Positions 37,032 through 45,987 of a stretch of DNA of 64,000 nucleotides are shown here, in pieces. The translations under genes were made by a program, and so were the position numbers. The number at the start of each line of letters is the position of its first letter. The stretch's first letter is position 1. The notes beneath the pieces were generated by a model. The model saw only the letters and a list, made by a program, of their open reading frames with translations, was not told the origin of the DNA and searched no databases. Source of the stretch: Alphaproteobacteria bacterium (GTDB lineage: Bacteria > Pseudomonadota > Alphaproteobacteria > JAUHZY01); contig JAUHZY010000001.1 of NCBI GenBank assembly GCA_030425825.1, positions 1,212,834-1,276,833 on the forward strand, read 5' to 3'.

Positions 37032-37919
37032 ATGACACAAACTAAAATTCTGGCCATTGATGATGAAGACTTTAACCTTGAAATCATAGAAGAGATTCTT
37101 GGATTTGCTGATTACAATGTCATCACCGCATTAAATGGCGAAGAAGGATTAAAAGCCCTAGAAGAGAACAACGATATCTCCGTTATTGTTCTGGATCGTA
37201 TGATGCCTGTTATGAACGGCATACAATTTATGAGCCACCTAAAAGAAAATGAAGATTATGCACAAATACCCGTTATCATGCAAACTGCAGCAACCAGCCA
37301 AAAAGAAATCATGGAAGGCATCAACACAGGTGTCTATTACTACCTGACAAAGCCTTATGATGCCGAAGTACTTCTTTCAATTGTTAGAGCCGCCGAAAAA
37401 GATGCGCAGCATAAACACAAAATGCTGGCGAATGTGCAGGATTATCAATTTGCTCTTGGCATGATGGAATCCGCTGTTTTTAAATTTAAGTCACTGCAAG
37501 AAACGGCTAACCTTGCTTGCTTTATTGCAAATTGCTTCCCTGTGCCAGAGCGCGTTGTCCTGGGGATTTCAGAATTAATGGTCAATGCTATTGAACACGG
37601 CAACTTGGGAATAAGCTGTGAAGAAAAAACGGCCCTCATACAGGATGGCAGGTGGAAAAACGAAGTGGAAAACAGACTTGATCAAAAAAAATATGAAGAC
37701 AAGGCAGCAACTCTAAAATACGAAAACCTAACAGACAAGATCCAAATCACAATCACGGATCAAGGCAAGGGATTTGATTGGAAAAGCAAACTAGACTTCA
37801 GCAATATTGATATGACAGCGCCTAATGGGCGCGGCATCATGATGGCAAAAACGATAAGTTTTGACGAATTATTTTACAACAAAGTAGGAAACGAAGTGAC
37901 CTGTATCGTCACCAAATAA
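37032..37919 (+). CDS. response regulator with C-terminal HATPase domain
   Basis: 295 aa from the ATG at 37032; an upstream TTG in frame is less likely. Residues 1-120 form a CheY-like receiver (LAIDDED acidic pocket, phospho-Asp in VIVLDRMMPVMNG, Lys in LTKPYD). The C-terminal half is a GHKL/anti-sigma type ATPase: GISELMVNAIEHG (N box), TDQGKGFDW (G1) and NGRGIMMAK (G2). There is no histidine-phosphotransfer helix, so it is more like an RsbW-type binder controlled by a receiver. Its 3' end overlaps the convergent M16 peptidase by 11 bp. Confidence 0.85.
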   Translation: MTQTKILAIDDEDFNLEIIEEILGFADYNVITALNGEEGLKALEENNDISVIVLDRMMPVMNGIQFMSHLKENEDYAQIPVIMQTAATSQKEIMEGINTGVYYYLTKPYDAEVLLSIVRAAEKDAQHKHKMLANVQDYQFALGMMESAVFKFKSLQETANLACFIANCFPVPERVVLGISELMVNAIEHGNLGISCEEKTALIQDGRWKNEVENRLDQKKYEDKAATLKYENLTDKIQITITDQGKGFDWKSKLDFSNIDMTAPNGRGIMMAKTISFDELFYNKVGNEVTCIVTK

Positions 37920-39129
37920 TTTCTTTCTTCACGGGCCCTAACAAAGTCAAGGTCGGCGCAGAAGACAGCAGCCTTTCTTGAACTCTTTTTAAATCACCAA
38001 CGGTGACAGACTCTATTTTCCTACTCATTTCTTCCATGGTCTCAACCCCGCCATGAATGAGAACTTGCTGAGCAATATAATCACAAAGAGAAGATGTTTT
38101 TTCTAAAGACATTATCGTGTTCGACTTTGTTGCTGCCTTTGCCCTTTCAACTTCTTCATCTGAAAAATTATCAAGCTCTATTTGCTGGCGAACAACACCA
38201 CATAATTCATCAATATGTTCAGGCCCTGTGCCTGCATAGATATTGAAAAGCCCACCATCTAAGTAATAAGATGCATAACTATACACAGAGTAAACAAGCC
38301 CTCTTTTTTCACGAACTTCTTGGAAAAGTCTGGACGAAAGCCCTCCTCCCATAATGTTTGAAAACACTGTTAACGCATAATAATCATTATCAGTATGCTT
38401 AAAACCTTCGAAGCCGAGAAGAAAATGAACCTGGTCTAAATCTCTCTCTTTTATTGTTTGCCCTCCTTGATAAGAGGCTTTTTCAAACGCTATTTCCTTC
38501 ACAGATGAAAGGTGAGAAAATCGTTCCTCAACCTCTTTGACAAGTGCATCATGATCAATATGTCCTGCTGCTGCAAACACCATCTGAGACGGTCCATAAT
38601 TCGAAATAAATGCTTTCAATTGATCTGCTGTAATTGACTTAACATTTTCTTCTGGCCCCAGAATCGGACGCCCAAGAGCCTGATTCGGGTAAGCTGCTTC
38701 TTGGAAATAATCAAAAACAATATCATCTGGTGTATCATTTGTTTGACCTATCTCTTGCAGGATAACACCTCTTTCACGTTCTAACTCGACCTCATCAAAA
38801 GTCGGGTCTAAGACAATGTCCGAAATAATATCAACGCCCAAGCGCCAATCTTCTTTCATCACTTTCGCATAATAAGACGTATACTCTCTAGATGTGCATG
38901 CATTTAAATACCCGCCGACGCGCTCTATTTCTTCTGCAATCTGTAAAGCTGTTCTTTTCGTTGTTCCTTTAAAAACCATATGCTCAAGAAAATGTGCGAT
39001 GCCATTTATTTCGGGACGCTCATGTCGTGACCCTACATTCACCCAAACACCCAAAGAGACACTATGAATAGCCGGCATAAATGCAGAAACGACGCGGAAG
39101 CCATTCTTTAATGTTGTTGTTCTTATCAT
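37909..39129 (-). CDS. M16 family zinc metallopeptidase
   Basis: 406 aa processing-peptidase-type protein. The inverted zinc motif HFLEHMVFKGT (HxxEH) and the downstream Glu in ERGVILQEI are intact, so it should be active. Bacterial members of this group resemble mitochondrial processing peptidase beta and are common in alphaproteobacteria. It overlaps SURF1 by 4 bp at the end of the ctaE cluster. Confidence 0.92.
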   Translation of the reverse strand: MIRTTTLKNGFRVVSAFMPAIHSVSLGVWVNVGSRHERPEINGIAHFLEHMVFKGTTKRTALQIAEEIERVGGYLNACTSREYTSYYAKVMKEDWRLGVDIISDIVLDPTFDEVELERERGVILQEIGQTNDTPDDIVFDYFQEAAYPNQALGRPILGPEENVKSITADQLKAFISNYGPSQMVFAAAGHIDHDALVKEVEERFSHLSSVKEIAFEKASYQGGQTIKERDLDQVHFLLGFEGFKHTDNDYYALTVFSNIMGGGLSSRLFQEVREKRGLVYSVYSYASYYLDGGLFNIYAGTGPEHIDELCGVVRQQIELDNFSDEEVERAKAATKSNTIMSLEKTSSLCDYIAQQVLIHGGVETMEEMSRKIESVTVGDLKRVQERLLSSAPTLTLLGPVKKEIIW

Positions 39130-39788
39130 TTATTATCTTTTCTTTTGTAAAAAAGGACGACAATCCCGATTAAAGCAATTGCCAAGCTAAACCAGGTCGC
39201 TGCATATTGTAAATGATGATTGTGAAAATCTATAGAAAGTGGTTGGGGGTGAATAGAGCGCGAGATCTTATCTTGTAGATGCACAAGATTCGGATAATAT
39301 TTTTTACACCCCATTGCCAAGCACATTTCAGCAAAATCCATTTTAAACCAATGGTTATCCTCAACATCATTTTTAGGTGTATAACTGTTACTTGACCACA
39401 CAGGCACGACAATGCCTTGAAAACGGTTTTTTGACAGCACCTGAAAATTTTCTTTCTGGTCCTCTGCAAGCCAACCAGCAAAAACAAAAACCGTTTCACC
39501 GGCTGCTAAAGACACAGGCAAGACAACGAAAACACCAGGTTTTCCATTTTTTGGTGGAGCCTGGAAGAAAAACCTATGCGCTTTATCTACTGTTCCTGAA
39601 AGTAAAACATCTTGGTATATCAAAGGTAAATCATTGGCCGTTTTGATAACAAAAGCCTTATGCTGTCGCACGCGTTCATAGTCTTGAATAATCTCTTGTT
39701 TCCATGCATGGCGCTGAAGCTGCCAAATACATAATGCAACCAAAACCAAAAACACGATAAAAACTGAGGCAAGCTGGTAAGGTTTCAT
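39126..39788 (-). CDS. SURF1 family cytochrome oxidase assembly protein
   Basis: 220 aa from the Met at 39788 (MKPYQLASVF); an open extension upstream has no membrane logic and runs into the DUF983 gene. There are two membrane segments, one near residues 7-24 (with WQLQRHAWK after it) and one near 195-212, with a periplasmic domain between. SURF1 helps place heme a in subunit I. It follows ctaE-DUF983. Confidence 0.88.
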   Translation of the reverse strand: MKPYQLASVFIVFLVLVALCIWQLQRHAWKQEIIQDYERVRQHKAFVIKTANDLPLIYQDVLLSGTVDKAHRFFFQAPPKNGKPGVFVVLPVSLAAGETVFVFAGWLAEDQKENFQVLSKNRFQGIVVPVWSSNSYTPKNDVEDNHWFKMDFAEMCLAMGCKKYYPNLVHLQDKISRSIHPQPLSIDFHNHHLQYAATWFSLAIALIGIVVLFYKRKDNK

Positions 39789-39796
39789 CAAACTTT

Positions 39797-40156
39797 TCAC
39801 GTGTCCTTTTTTGATGCACGGAAATACCACTGGCAATAAATCCAAACTGCTTTGACAGGCCGTAACATCAAAACTGTACCGATAAAAATCAACGCTGTCC
39901 AAGCAACAATATGAACCCATAAAGCAGGCTCAAAAGCGACCTCTACCCAAATTGCTAACGGCACAACAACAGCACAAAGAATCGATAACACAAAAAAAGC
40001 AGGACCATCATCTTTGACCCATTGTGTATACTCAAAAGAACACGATGGACATTGAGGAAGAAAACCTACAAATTTTTGGAATAAGTAACCATCACCGCAT
40101 GCTGGACAGCGCGGCCTAAAGAGAGTTCTCCAGAACCCTTCTTGGAAAGATTTCAT
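39797..40156 (-). CDS. DUF983 zinc-ribbon membrane protein
   Basis: 119 aa. Two CxxC pairs, RPRCPACGDGYLF and PQCPSCSFEY, form a zinc ribbon, followed by two membrane segments (about 50-70 and 75-95). It lies between ctaE and SURF1 in alphaproteobacteria and is thought to take part in oxidase assembly; the exact role is unproven. Confidence 0.88.
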   Translation of the reverse strand: MKSFQEGFWRTLFRPRCPACGDGYLFQKFVGFLPQCPSCSFEYTQWVKDDGPAFFVLSILCAVVVPLAIWVEVAFEPALWVHIVAWTALIFIGTVLMLRPVKAVWIYCQWYFRASKKDT

Positions 40157-40191
40157 GACGCTACCTTAAAATATTGTGGGCTTATCTACAG

Positions 40192-40983
40192 TTAGGCATT
40201 TCCATACCAATAAACCGCGACAAACAAGAACAACCATACAACATCAACAAAATGCCAATACCATGCAGCAGCTTCAAAGCCGACATGCCTATTTGGTGTA
40301 AAGTGCCCTTTTCTTGCACGGAAGAAACACACGGCTAAGAAAATCGTTCCGACAATCACATGAAAACCATGAAAACCTGTCGCCATATAAAATACCGAAG
40401 GATATATACCATCCTTAAACCCAAAAGCCAGCTCTGCATATTCGTAGGCTTGAAGGCCTAAAAATAAGATACCAAGAAGAACCGAAAAACCTAACCCCTT
40501 GATTAACTGATCTCTTTTTCCTTCAAGCAAAGCATGGTGCGCCCAAGTAACCGTTGTACCGGACAACAAAAGAAGCAATGTGTTTAAGAAAGGCAGATCA
40601 AATGTATGTGGCGTTTTGATATCGCTTGGGGGCCAAATGCCGCCTATTGCCTCTGTCGGAAAAAGACTTGCATTGAAATACGCCCAGAAAAAAGCAAAAA
40701 AGAACATCACCTCAGAAGAAATAAATAAAGCCATTCCCATACGAAGCCCCGTTCTGGCCTCAACACTATGTGCTTTTTGAAAATGCGCTTCATGAATAAC
40801 ATCTTTCCACCAGCCATACATTGTAAAAACAATCGCAGCAATACCAATTGGAACACCCCAAGTCGTAATATCATGCATGTATAAGATCATGCCAACCGAA
40901 AATAAAAGGCCTGCAAAAGCACCAATAATGGGCCATGGGCTTGGATCAACAAGATGGTATGGGTGTTGTGGTTTACCAGACAT
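40192..40983 (-). CDS. ctaE: cytochrome c oxidase subunit III
   Basis: 263 aa with seven membrane segments. Family-typical pieces include HPYHLVDPSPWPI at the N-terminus, FFFAFFWAYFNAS, and the C-terminal FHGFHVIVGTIFL and WYWHFVDVVWLFLF. It is part of the aa3 proton-pumping oxidase; subunits I and II are outside the window. It heads the series to DUF983, SURF1 and the M16 peptidase. Confidence 0.96.
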   Translation of the reverse strand: MSGKPQHPYHLVDPSPWPIIGAFAGLLFSVGMILYMHDITTWGVPIGIAAIVFTMYGWWKDVIHEAHFQKAHSVEARTGLRMGMALFISSEVMFFFAFFWAYFNASLFPTEAIGGIWPPSDIKTPHTFDLPFLNTLLLLLSGTTVTWAHHALLEGKRDQLIKGLGFSVLLGILFLGLQAYEYAELAFGFKDGIYPSVFYMATGFHGFHVIVGTIFLAVCFFRARKGHFTPNRHVGFEAAAWYWHFVDVVWLFLFVAVYWYGNA

Positions 40984-41120
40984 TTTTTTCCCTCTTCCTC
41001 TGTCTAAAAAAACATATAAGGCGAATATACACGATATGATGTAAAAAAAGGAAAGATTTTTTATAATTTTCCTTGATTATAGGTAGAAAGTTGTGATTAA
41101 AATGCGTTCTTCTAAAAAAT

Positions 41121-41197
41121 GCCGCTTTAGCTCAGTTCGGTAGAGCAACTGATTTGTAATCAGTGGGTCGGGAGTTCGAATCTCTCAAGCGGCACCA
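41121..41197 (+). tRNA. tRNA-Thr (TGT)
   Basis: 77 nt with encoded CCA. The acceptor stem is GCCGCTT/AAGCGGC, the anticodon stem ACTGA/TCAGT with loop TTTGTAA (anticodon TGT), and the T loop TTCGAAT. A loose promoter, TTGATT (41073-41078) and TAAAAT (41098-41103) 19 bp apart, is upstream. It lies alone in the 225-bp gap between ctaE and the LpxR-like gene. Confidence 0.96.
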
Positions 41198-41208
41198 TTT
41201 TCAATACT

Positions 41209-42213
41209 CTAGAATCTAACTGATACACTTAATGCGCCGAATTTATCGCGTGCTTGCTGCTGTTTAAATTCCTTACTTCTGACAACATGCGTATAGGCAA
41301 TACGTAGATCTCCATAAGTAAAAGCAACACCAGCTTGGATATCACCGACGAAGCCTTTTCTATCAACGCTGTGACTGTCATCAAATGTGTTACCATCTAG
41401 AAAGATATTCCTTGCAATAGCACGCCCCTCAGCGCCTGCAAATAGATACCAACCAACTTGCTTGGTTGGTACAAAAAAGTCAGATCCTGGTAAAGATGGT
41501 TGAATGCGAGGGGGGCCGAAATCTGATGGCAAGTCATAACCTATACGGGCTGTTAGACCTGTTGCTGCATAGGTATAAACATTACCAATAGCACCACCAA
41601 GATGAGGGGTAAAATCCATTGCTAAACCAAAAGGAGAAAACTGATAAATATTTCTCCACTTTGTTTCATATCTTAGAATCACACCCAGCTCGTCGCTCAA
41701 CTGATGTGACCACCCTTTAGGGTCTTGAGAATCTGTCCATTCATGCACTCTTTTCTGAGAAAGCTCACTTCCTGAAGAAGGCCCAACAACACCAACCGTT
41801 AACTGAATGTTATCATAAGAAGTTCCTTTATCTGAAATAATACCAAATCCCAGATAGCTCCATCCTGCGTAAGGACGATCAGACACGATCAGATCACTAC
41901 GTGTAATATCTCGAGGAGTGAAAATATTTTGACCGACAGAAAGTGAGTATCTTTTCTGACCTGATTCATCAAAAAAAGGAAGAAGCTCTGAAAAAGAATA
42001 CAACCATTTTGGAATCTCTTCTTCTGCAGAGAGCCAAGAAAAGCGTACGCCATTTGTAAAATGACGATCCCTGTCTGCAAAGTAATCATTCTCAAAGTTG
42101 AACGTCAAGATACCTGCATCATCTTCTTCATCACGATAAACGTGGCTTTCCTCAGCAAAAACCGGTAAAGAAAAGAAGCAAAAAAACAAAAAGAATATAA
42201 AAGATATTTTCAT
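41209..42213 (-). CDS. LpxR-like outer-membrane lipid A deacylase (DUF2219)
   Basis: 334 aa from MKISFIFFLF; a longer open frame runs into the flagellin gene. The signal peptide is cleaved after PVFA. The mature protein shows the family motifs NFENDYFADRDRHFTNG (Asn/Asp site), SDRPYAGW and the active-site His in QKRVHEW, and ends in an aromatic SVSVRF as expected for a beta-barrel. LpxR removes the 3'-acyloxyacyl chain of lipid A. It starts 50 bp after the last flagellin on the same strand. Confidence 0.83.
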   Translation of the reverse strand: MKISFIFFLFFCFFSLPVFAEESHVYRDEEDDAGILTFNFENDYFADRDRHFTNGVRFSWLSAEEEIPKWLYSFSELLPFFDESGQKRYSLSVGQNIFTPRDITRSDLIVSDRPYAGWSYLGFGIISDKGTSYDNIQLTVGVVGPSSGSELSQKRVHEWTDSQDPKGWSHQLSDELGVILRYETKWRNIYQFSPFGLAMDFTPHLGGAIGNVYTYAATGLTARIGYDLPSDFGPPRIQPSLPGSDFFVPTKQVGWYLFAGAEGRAIARNIFLDGNTFDDSHSVDRKGFVGDIQAGVAFTYGDLRIAYTHVVRSKEFKQQQARDKFGALSVSVRF

Positions 42214-42262
42214 GTCAAAATTATTCCCTAGTAACATAAACATTAAGCTGATGGAATAAGTT

Positions 42263-43987
42263 CTAACGACCTCCAAACAAGATATCAATCAAGTTTTGTA
42301 TCGATTGGTGTGAGTTCGTCATTGAGAACAAACTCAATTGCTCGCGTGTCTCAAGGGCCAGTCTGTTAGCAGATTCTTCTTCTAAATCTGCCAGCGTCAG
42401 TTTATCGCCTGCTTCTTCATGCGTATTGACTAAGTCTTCTGTCAGCTCTAGGCGGGTTTGTAATAATGCAAAATCTGCTGCATATGAAGCAGCTGTTGTT
42501 TTCAGTTTGTTTAAAGCACGGTCTAATTTTTCGATTGTAAAGTCAACGGTTTGATAACTTAAGAAATTGATTTCACTTTTTGGAATACCCAATGCTTCTT
42601 GACGCACATCCGTTCCTTCAATTGAAAGAGATGTATCATCTGAAAAATCGACAACAAACTCTATAGGCTTTCCACTATCATAGACTGTTAATCCATCTGT
42701 TGAATCCGTTACATAAATCAAATCTTCATAAGGATGTAAGTACCCTGCGTTTGCAGTTGTTGGAATATTATTAAGGTAATTTAACGTTCCATCATTGTTA
42801 ACTTCATAGACTTCTATACCATTTGTTGTTGTTGCATAAACATAGTCATCATCACCACGTACGCTGCTGTAATCTCCTGCTTGCTTATCTGTATCAATTG
42901 CTGTCAGTGCACCATTGGCGTCAACACTATGTGATCGTATACCACCTGTACGAGAAACACTGTAAATATATTGACCATCACCCCATATGCCTGTTTCATC
43001 ATCAGCTGCGCCAGGATTTGTAGACATGTGTGTGAGTGTACCATCTTCTGCGATATCATATGTGTGAATACCACCGGCTTGTGCCGCAACATACAAAAAG
43101 TTGCCATCACTAAATATGTCGTTATAAGACCCGCCTTGATCATCTGTATCAACAAGGCTCAGCTGGCCATTGCCATCCACATCATAAACGTAAATACCAG
43201 AAGAATAGCCTGTTTGATAAATATAATCACCATCGCCATAAATACGACGTGTTTCTCCAGGACCTGGTGTAATTTGATCAACAAGAACGGCCGTACCGTC
43301 ATCAGCAACATCATAAACACTAACATTCGAAGTAGCTACACCTGCAGGATATGTTGTATAAGCAACATACAAAAAGTTGCCATCGCTCCAAGAGTCTTGA
43401 ACATCATTTCCAGCAATCGTACTCACATTGGTTAACGTTCCATCATCATTTTGTGTGTATATTTCAACGTTGCTGCGGTTAGACAAGTAGACAAAGCGAT
43501 CATCTACTTCCATGCGCACTGGAGTCCCCCCAGGATTATCACTGTCCAATAATGTTGGTGTTGTAGTATTATCTTCAACGAGAAGATTGACGCCATTATG
43601 ATGTGAGTCTTCAGCAATCTTTGTGATTTCCTCCATAAGTTTTTGTGCCTGAGCTTGAAGAATAGTGCGCTGTTCTCCATTCGCTGTTTTTGCTTCTTCG
43701 GCCAGACCTTTTGCCTGCTTAACAAGTGTTTCTATTGCCACAATGCCATGCTGCGTTGCTTTCAACGTACTGATCGCCTGATCAATATCGTCTTTGCGTT
43801 TCAGTAGGCTATCCGCCTTGTCATAAAGGCCCTTCGCTTTGAAGTACTCAACAGGACCATCCAGAATGTCGTTGACCTTCTTACCTGTCGCCAGGCGCTT
43901 CTCAACAGTCGCTGTCAGATCCTTGATCTGCTGATGGTTCAACAAACTGTTTCTCATCGCAGAGGTGAGCTTAATGTCATTGATCAT
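42263..43987 (-). CDS. flagellin with a seven-bladed beta-propeller insert (fourth in the array)
   Basis: 574 aa from the ATG at 43987 behind GGAGG. Residues 1-~135 are the flagellin N-terminal domain (MINDIKLTSAMRNSLL; RLATGKKVNDILDGP; AKGLYDKAD) and the last ~95 the C-terminal domain (LLQTRLELTEDLVNTHEEAG; NRLALETREQLSLFSM). Between them seven repeats of about 37 residues carry the pattern W-x-D-G-x-x-(L/I)-Y-V... Y-D-V... G-x-L, for example DIFSDGNFLYVAA and SVRGDDDYVYATT, as in a YVTN/lactonase-like propeller. It ends FGGR, unlike the other three (FGGGS), and has no repeat at its 3' end, so it closes the array. Confidence 0.85.
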   Translation of the reverse strand: MINDIKLTSAMRNSLLNHQQIKDLTATVEKRLATGKKVNDILDGPVEYFKAKGLYDKADSLLKRKDDIDQAISTLKATQHGIVAIETLVKQAKGLAEEAKTANGEQRTILQAQAQKLMEEITKIAEDSHHNGVNLLVEDNTTTPTLLDSDNPGGTPVRMEVDDRFVYLSNRSNVEIYTQNDDGTLTNVSTIAGNDVQDSWSDGNFLYVAYTTYPAGVATSNVSVYDVADDGTAVLVDQITPGPGETRRIYGDGDYIYQTGYSSGIYVYDVDGNGQLSLVDTDDQGGSYNDIFSDGNFLYVAAQAGGIHTYDIAEDGTLTHMSTNPGAADDETGIWGDGQYIYSVSRTGGIRSHSVDANGALTAIDTDKQAGDYSSVRGDDDYVYATTTNGIEVYEVNNDGTLNYLNNIPTTANAGYLHPYEDLIYVTDSTDGLTVYDSGKPIEFVVDFSDDTSLSIEGTDVRQEALGIPKSEINFLSYQTVDFTIEKLDRALNKLKTTAASYAADFALLQTRLELTEDLVNTHEEAGDKLTLADLEEESANRLALETREQLSLFSMTNSHQSIQNLIDILFGGR

Positions 43988-43998
43988 GACCCACCTCC
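43966..43998 (-). repeat. 33-bp SD-start repeat, copy at the start of the fourth flagellin
   Basis: Reads GGAGGTGGGTCATGATCAAT then GACATTAAGCTCA on the minus strand. It covers the Shine-Dalgarno, the start codon and the first codons of the gene, and also the last codons and stop (TCATGA) of the mini-ORF upstream. Confidence 0.9.
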
Positions 43999-44094
43999 AT
44001 ATGTTGTCCCAACATCTCGCGATAAGATGATGATACGCCACGCGCTACGCGCTTCGGCTATGAGGGCAGAGATGAGCTTAATGTCATTGATCAT
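43984..44094 (-). CDS. 36-aa mini-ORF between third and fourth flagellins
   Basis: Starts with the flagellin beginning MINDIKLISA and ends TTYGGGS with its TGA overlapping the next ATG. The middle reads LIAEARSAWRIIILSRD. It begins on the end repeat of the gene before it (ATGA overlap). It looks like a flagellin frame from which nearly everything has been removed, or a coupling peptide. Confidence 0.45.
   Translation of the reverse strand: MINDIKLISALIAEARSAWRIIILSRDVGTTYGGGS
44001..44015 (-). promoter_or_regulatory. hairpin directly before the ribosome site of the fourth flagellin
   Basis: ATGTTG-GGA-CAACAT on the minus strand, a perfect 6-bp stem with a 3-nt loop, ending 2 nt before GGAGG. 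It is inside the mini-ORF, so moving ribosomes would open it. Confidence 0.5.
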
Positions 44095-44105
44095 GACCCA
44101 CCTCC
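44073..44105 (-). repeat. 33-bp SD-start repeat, copy at the end of the third flagellin
   Basis: Identical core to the start copies. Here it supplies the last codons (GGGS) and stop of the third flagellin and the start of the mini-ORF. Confidence 0.9.
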
Positions 44106-45869
44106 AAACAAGATATCAATCAAGTTCTGTACCGACTGGTGCGAGTTCGTCATTGAGAACAAACTCAGTTGCTCACGTGTCTCAAGAGCCAATCTATTCG
44201 CAGATTCTTCTTCTAAATCTGCCAGCGTCAGTTTATCGCCTGCTTCTTCATGCGTGTTGACTAAGTCTTCTGTCAGCTCTAGGCGGGTTTGTAATAACGC
44301 AAAGTCTGTGGCGTAAGATGCGGCTGCTGTATCCGTTTTTGCGATTGCCTGATCTAAGCGTTCAAGAAAGCCGTCAATATGTTTCGCGCTACCAAAGTCA
44401 ATCGTAGGCGCTTGAATACCAAGATTATAGCTGTTCAGGTTTGTACCATATATTGTTTGTGAGGTGTCATCACTAAACTCAACTTCCATTTGGAAACCGT
44501 TTGTGCGAACATCGAACACATCAATCCCATTCTCATGGTTGGCTAAGTAAACATGAGTCCCATTGGCCCAAATATCAATCCGTGTATTGGCTGAAACAGT
44601 TGGTGGACTCATCGCACCAACGCTGGTAATCTGTCCAGCATCATCAACGGTGTAAATTTCAACACCATCTGTTAATGTTGCGCCGTAGTAATAAGTTCCA
44701 TCAAGCGCAATAGAATAAACATTATCGTTCAAATCATCAGCATCTATTTGAACAAGTGTGTTTGTTGCTTCATCAAATCGCATTGATCTGACATCATTTC
44801 CTCCATCGGCAACTAAAAGATTTACCCCATCACCTTTAATTTCGTGAGCATCAAATGTATCTCTTTCATCAAGCCAAGTAAGTTGGCCTGTGTTTGGATC
44901 AACATCATAAACATGCACACCATCACGTGTCGTATTGAAATAGAGGTGGTTACCATCTGTAAAGATGCCAGCTGGACCTGTGCTACCAGCAGGGGTTGTG
45001 ACTGCTGAGATATCCTGTCGATCTAACTCCGTTAGTGTGCCATCCTCATGGCGTTCTAGAACGATGATCTCAGCATTGTTTCCACCCGTATCGTTAGCAA
45101 CATATAGAAATTTGTCATCTCCCCATACATCGGTCAGATCAACACTAGATCCTAAAGTATAATATGTTGTATATGATAGTGTTCCATCCGAACGATTAAT
45201 CTCATGAAGGTAAAGTCGGTTGCTTTGTGATACTGTATACAGATGTGTTTCATCTCCCCATACATCGTAAGAGTTCTGTGTTCCACCATAATATGTAAGC
45301 GTTAACTCGCCTGTTATATCATCAATTTCATAAACTGAAACAAACTCGCTTTCCCCAGCAACATAAACATAATCATCATCACCCCAAATAGACATTGCGT
45401 GACCTGAACCAGAGAGCGGAACATTCTGAACATGACTCCCTCCTATATTTGGCTCATTGTAAATAAGGTTTGTGCCATTCATGCTTGAATCTTTCAATAT
45501 TTTGTCGTACTCGCGCATAAGTTTCTGAGCCTGGTCTTGTAGCTTCTGTTTTTTAGCAGCCGATGCGTTGCGCGCCTCTTCTGCCAAACCTTTGATTTGA
45601 TCTAAGATCACGCTGGCATGTGTAATGCCATTTTGTGCGCCCTTCAATACACTAATACCTTGAGCAATCCCCTCTTTGCGTTTTAAGAGATCATCTGCCT
45701 TGTCATAAAGACCCTTCGCTTTGAAGTACTCAACAGGACCATCCAGAATGTCGTTGACCTTCTTACCTGTCGCCAGGCGCTTCTCAACAGTCGCTGTCAG
45801 ATCCTTGATCTGTTGATGGTTCAACAAGCTGTTTCTCATCGCGGAAGTGAGCTTAATGTCATTGATCAT
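44091..45869 (-). CDS. flagellin with a seven-bladed beta-propeller insert (third in the array)
   Basis: 592 aa. The N-terminal flagellin domain starts MINDIKLTSAMRNSLLNHQQ and the C-terminal one ends QSVQNLIDILFGGGS. The insert (about residues 145-490) again has seven propeller blades, among them SIWGDDDYVYVAG, DVWGDETHLYTVS, GIFTDGNHLYFNT and DIWANGTHVYLAN. Its insert is closest to that of the first flagellin (shared NEPNI start and ELDRQ/ELDRE, GELTLT pieces). The stop lies inside the end repeat. Confidence 0.85.
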   Translation of the reverse strand: MINDIKLTSAMRNSLLNHQQIKDLTATVEKRLATGKKVNDILDGPVEYFKAKGLYDKADDLLKRKEGIAQGISVLKGAQNGITHASVILDQIKGLAEEARNASAAKKQKLQDQAQKLMREYDKILKDSSMNGTNLIYNEPNIGGSHVQNVPLSGSGHAMSIWGDDDYVYVAGESEFVSVYEIDDITGELTLTYYGGTQNSYDVWGDETHLYTVSQSNRLYLHEINRSDGTLSYTTYYTLGSSVDLTDVWGDDKFLYVANDTGGNNAEIIVLERHEDGTLTELDRQDISAVTTPAGSTGPAGIFTDGNHLYFNTTRDGVHVYDVDPNTGQLTWLDERDTFDAHEIKGDGVNLLVADGGNDVRSMRFDEATNTLVQIDADDLNDNVYSIALDGTYYYGATLTDGVEIYTVDDAGQITSVGAMSPPTVSANTRIDIWANGTHVYLANHENGIDVFDVRTNGFQMEVEFSDDTSQTIYGTNLNSYNLGIQAPTIDFGSAKHIDGFLERLDQAIAKTDTAAASYATDFALLQTRLELTEDLVNTHEEAGDKLTLADLEEESANRLALETREQLSLFSMTNSHQSVQNLIDILFGGGS

Positions 45870-45880
45870 GACCCACCTCC
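45848..45880 (-). repeat. 33-bp SD-start repeat, copy at the start of the third flagellin
   Basis: Followed on the minus strand by CTTCCGCGATGAG, the variant also found in the first flagellin but not in the second and fourth. Confidence 0.9.
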
Positions 45881-45976
45881 ATATGTTGTCCCAACATCTC
45901 GCGATGAGATGATGATACGCCACGCGCTACGCGCTTCGGCTATGAGGGCAGAGATGAGCTTAATGTCATTGATCAT
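45866..45976 (-). CDS. 36-aa mini-ORF between second and third flagellins
   Basis: Same length and layout as its neighbours (MINDIKLISA ... TTYGGGS), with one residue changed: RIIISSRD instead of RIIILSRD (TCA for TTA). One-base variation without frame loss hints at selection on the frame or recent duplication. Confidence 0.45.
   Translation of the reverse strand: MINDIKLISALIAEARSAWRIIISSRDVGTTYGGGS
45883..45897 (-). promoter_or_regulatory. hairpin directly before the ribosome site of the third flagellin
   Basis: Same ATGTTG/CAACAT stem 2 nt before GGAGG as in the other spacers. Confidence 0.5.
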
Positions 45977-45987
45977 GACCCACCTCC
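45955..45987 (-). repeat. 33-bp SD-start repeat, copy at the end of the second flagellin
   Basis: Gives the second flagellin its GGGS ending and the following mini-ORF its start codon. Confidence 0.9.

Noticed and set aside
39789-39920. Longer N-terminus for the SURF1 protein
   Set aside because: The extension overlaps the DUF983 gene and places the membrane anchor far inside; the Met at 39788 gives the usual SURF1 start.
43985-44041. Flagellin starts 18 codons upstream (beginning MAYHHLIARC), open in frame in three of the four genes
   Set aside because: The internal ATG has GGAGG at ideal distance and gives the normal flagellin start MINDIKL. The upstream stretch is the mini-ORF read in another frame.
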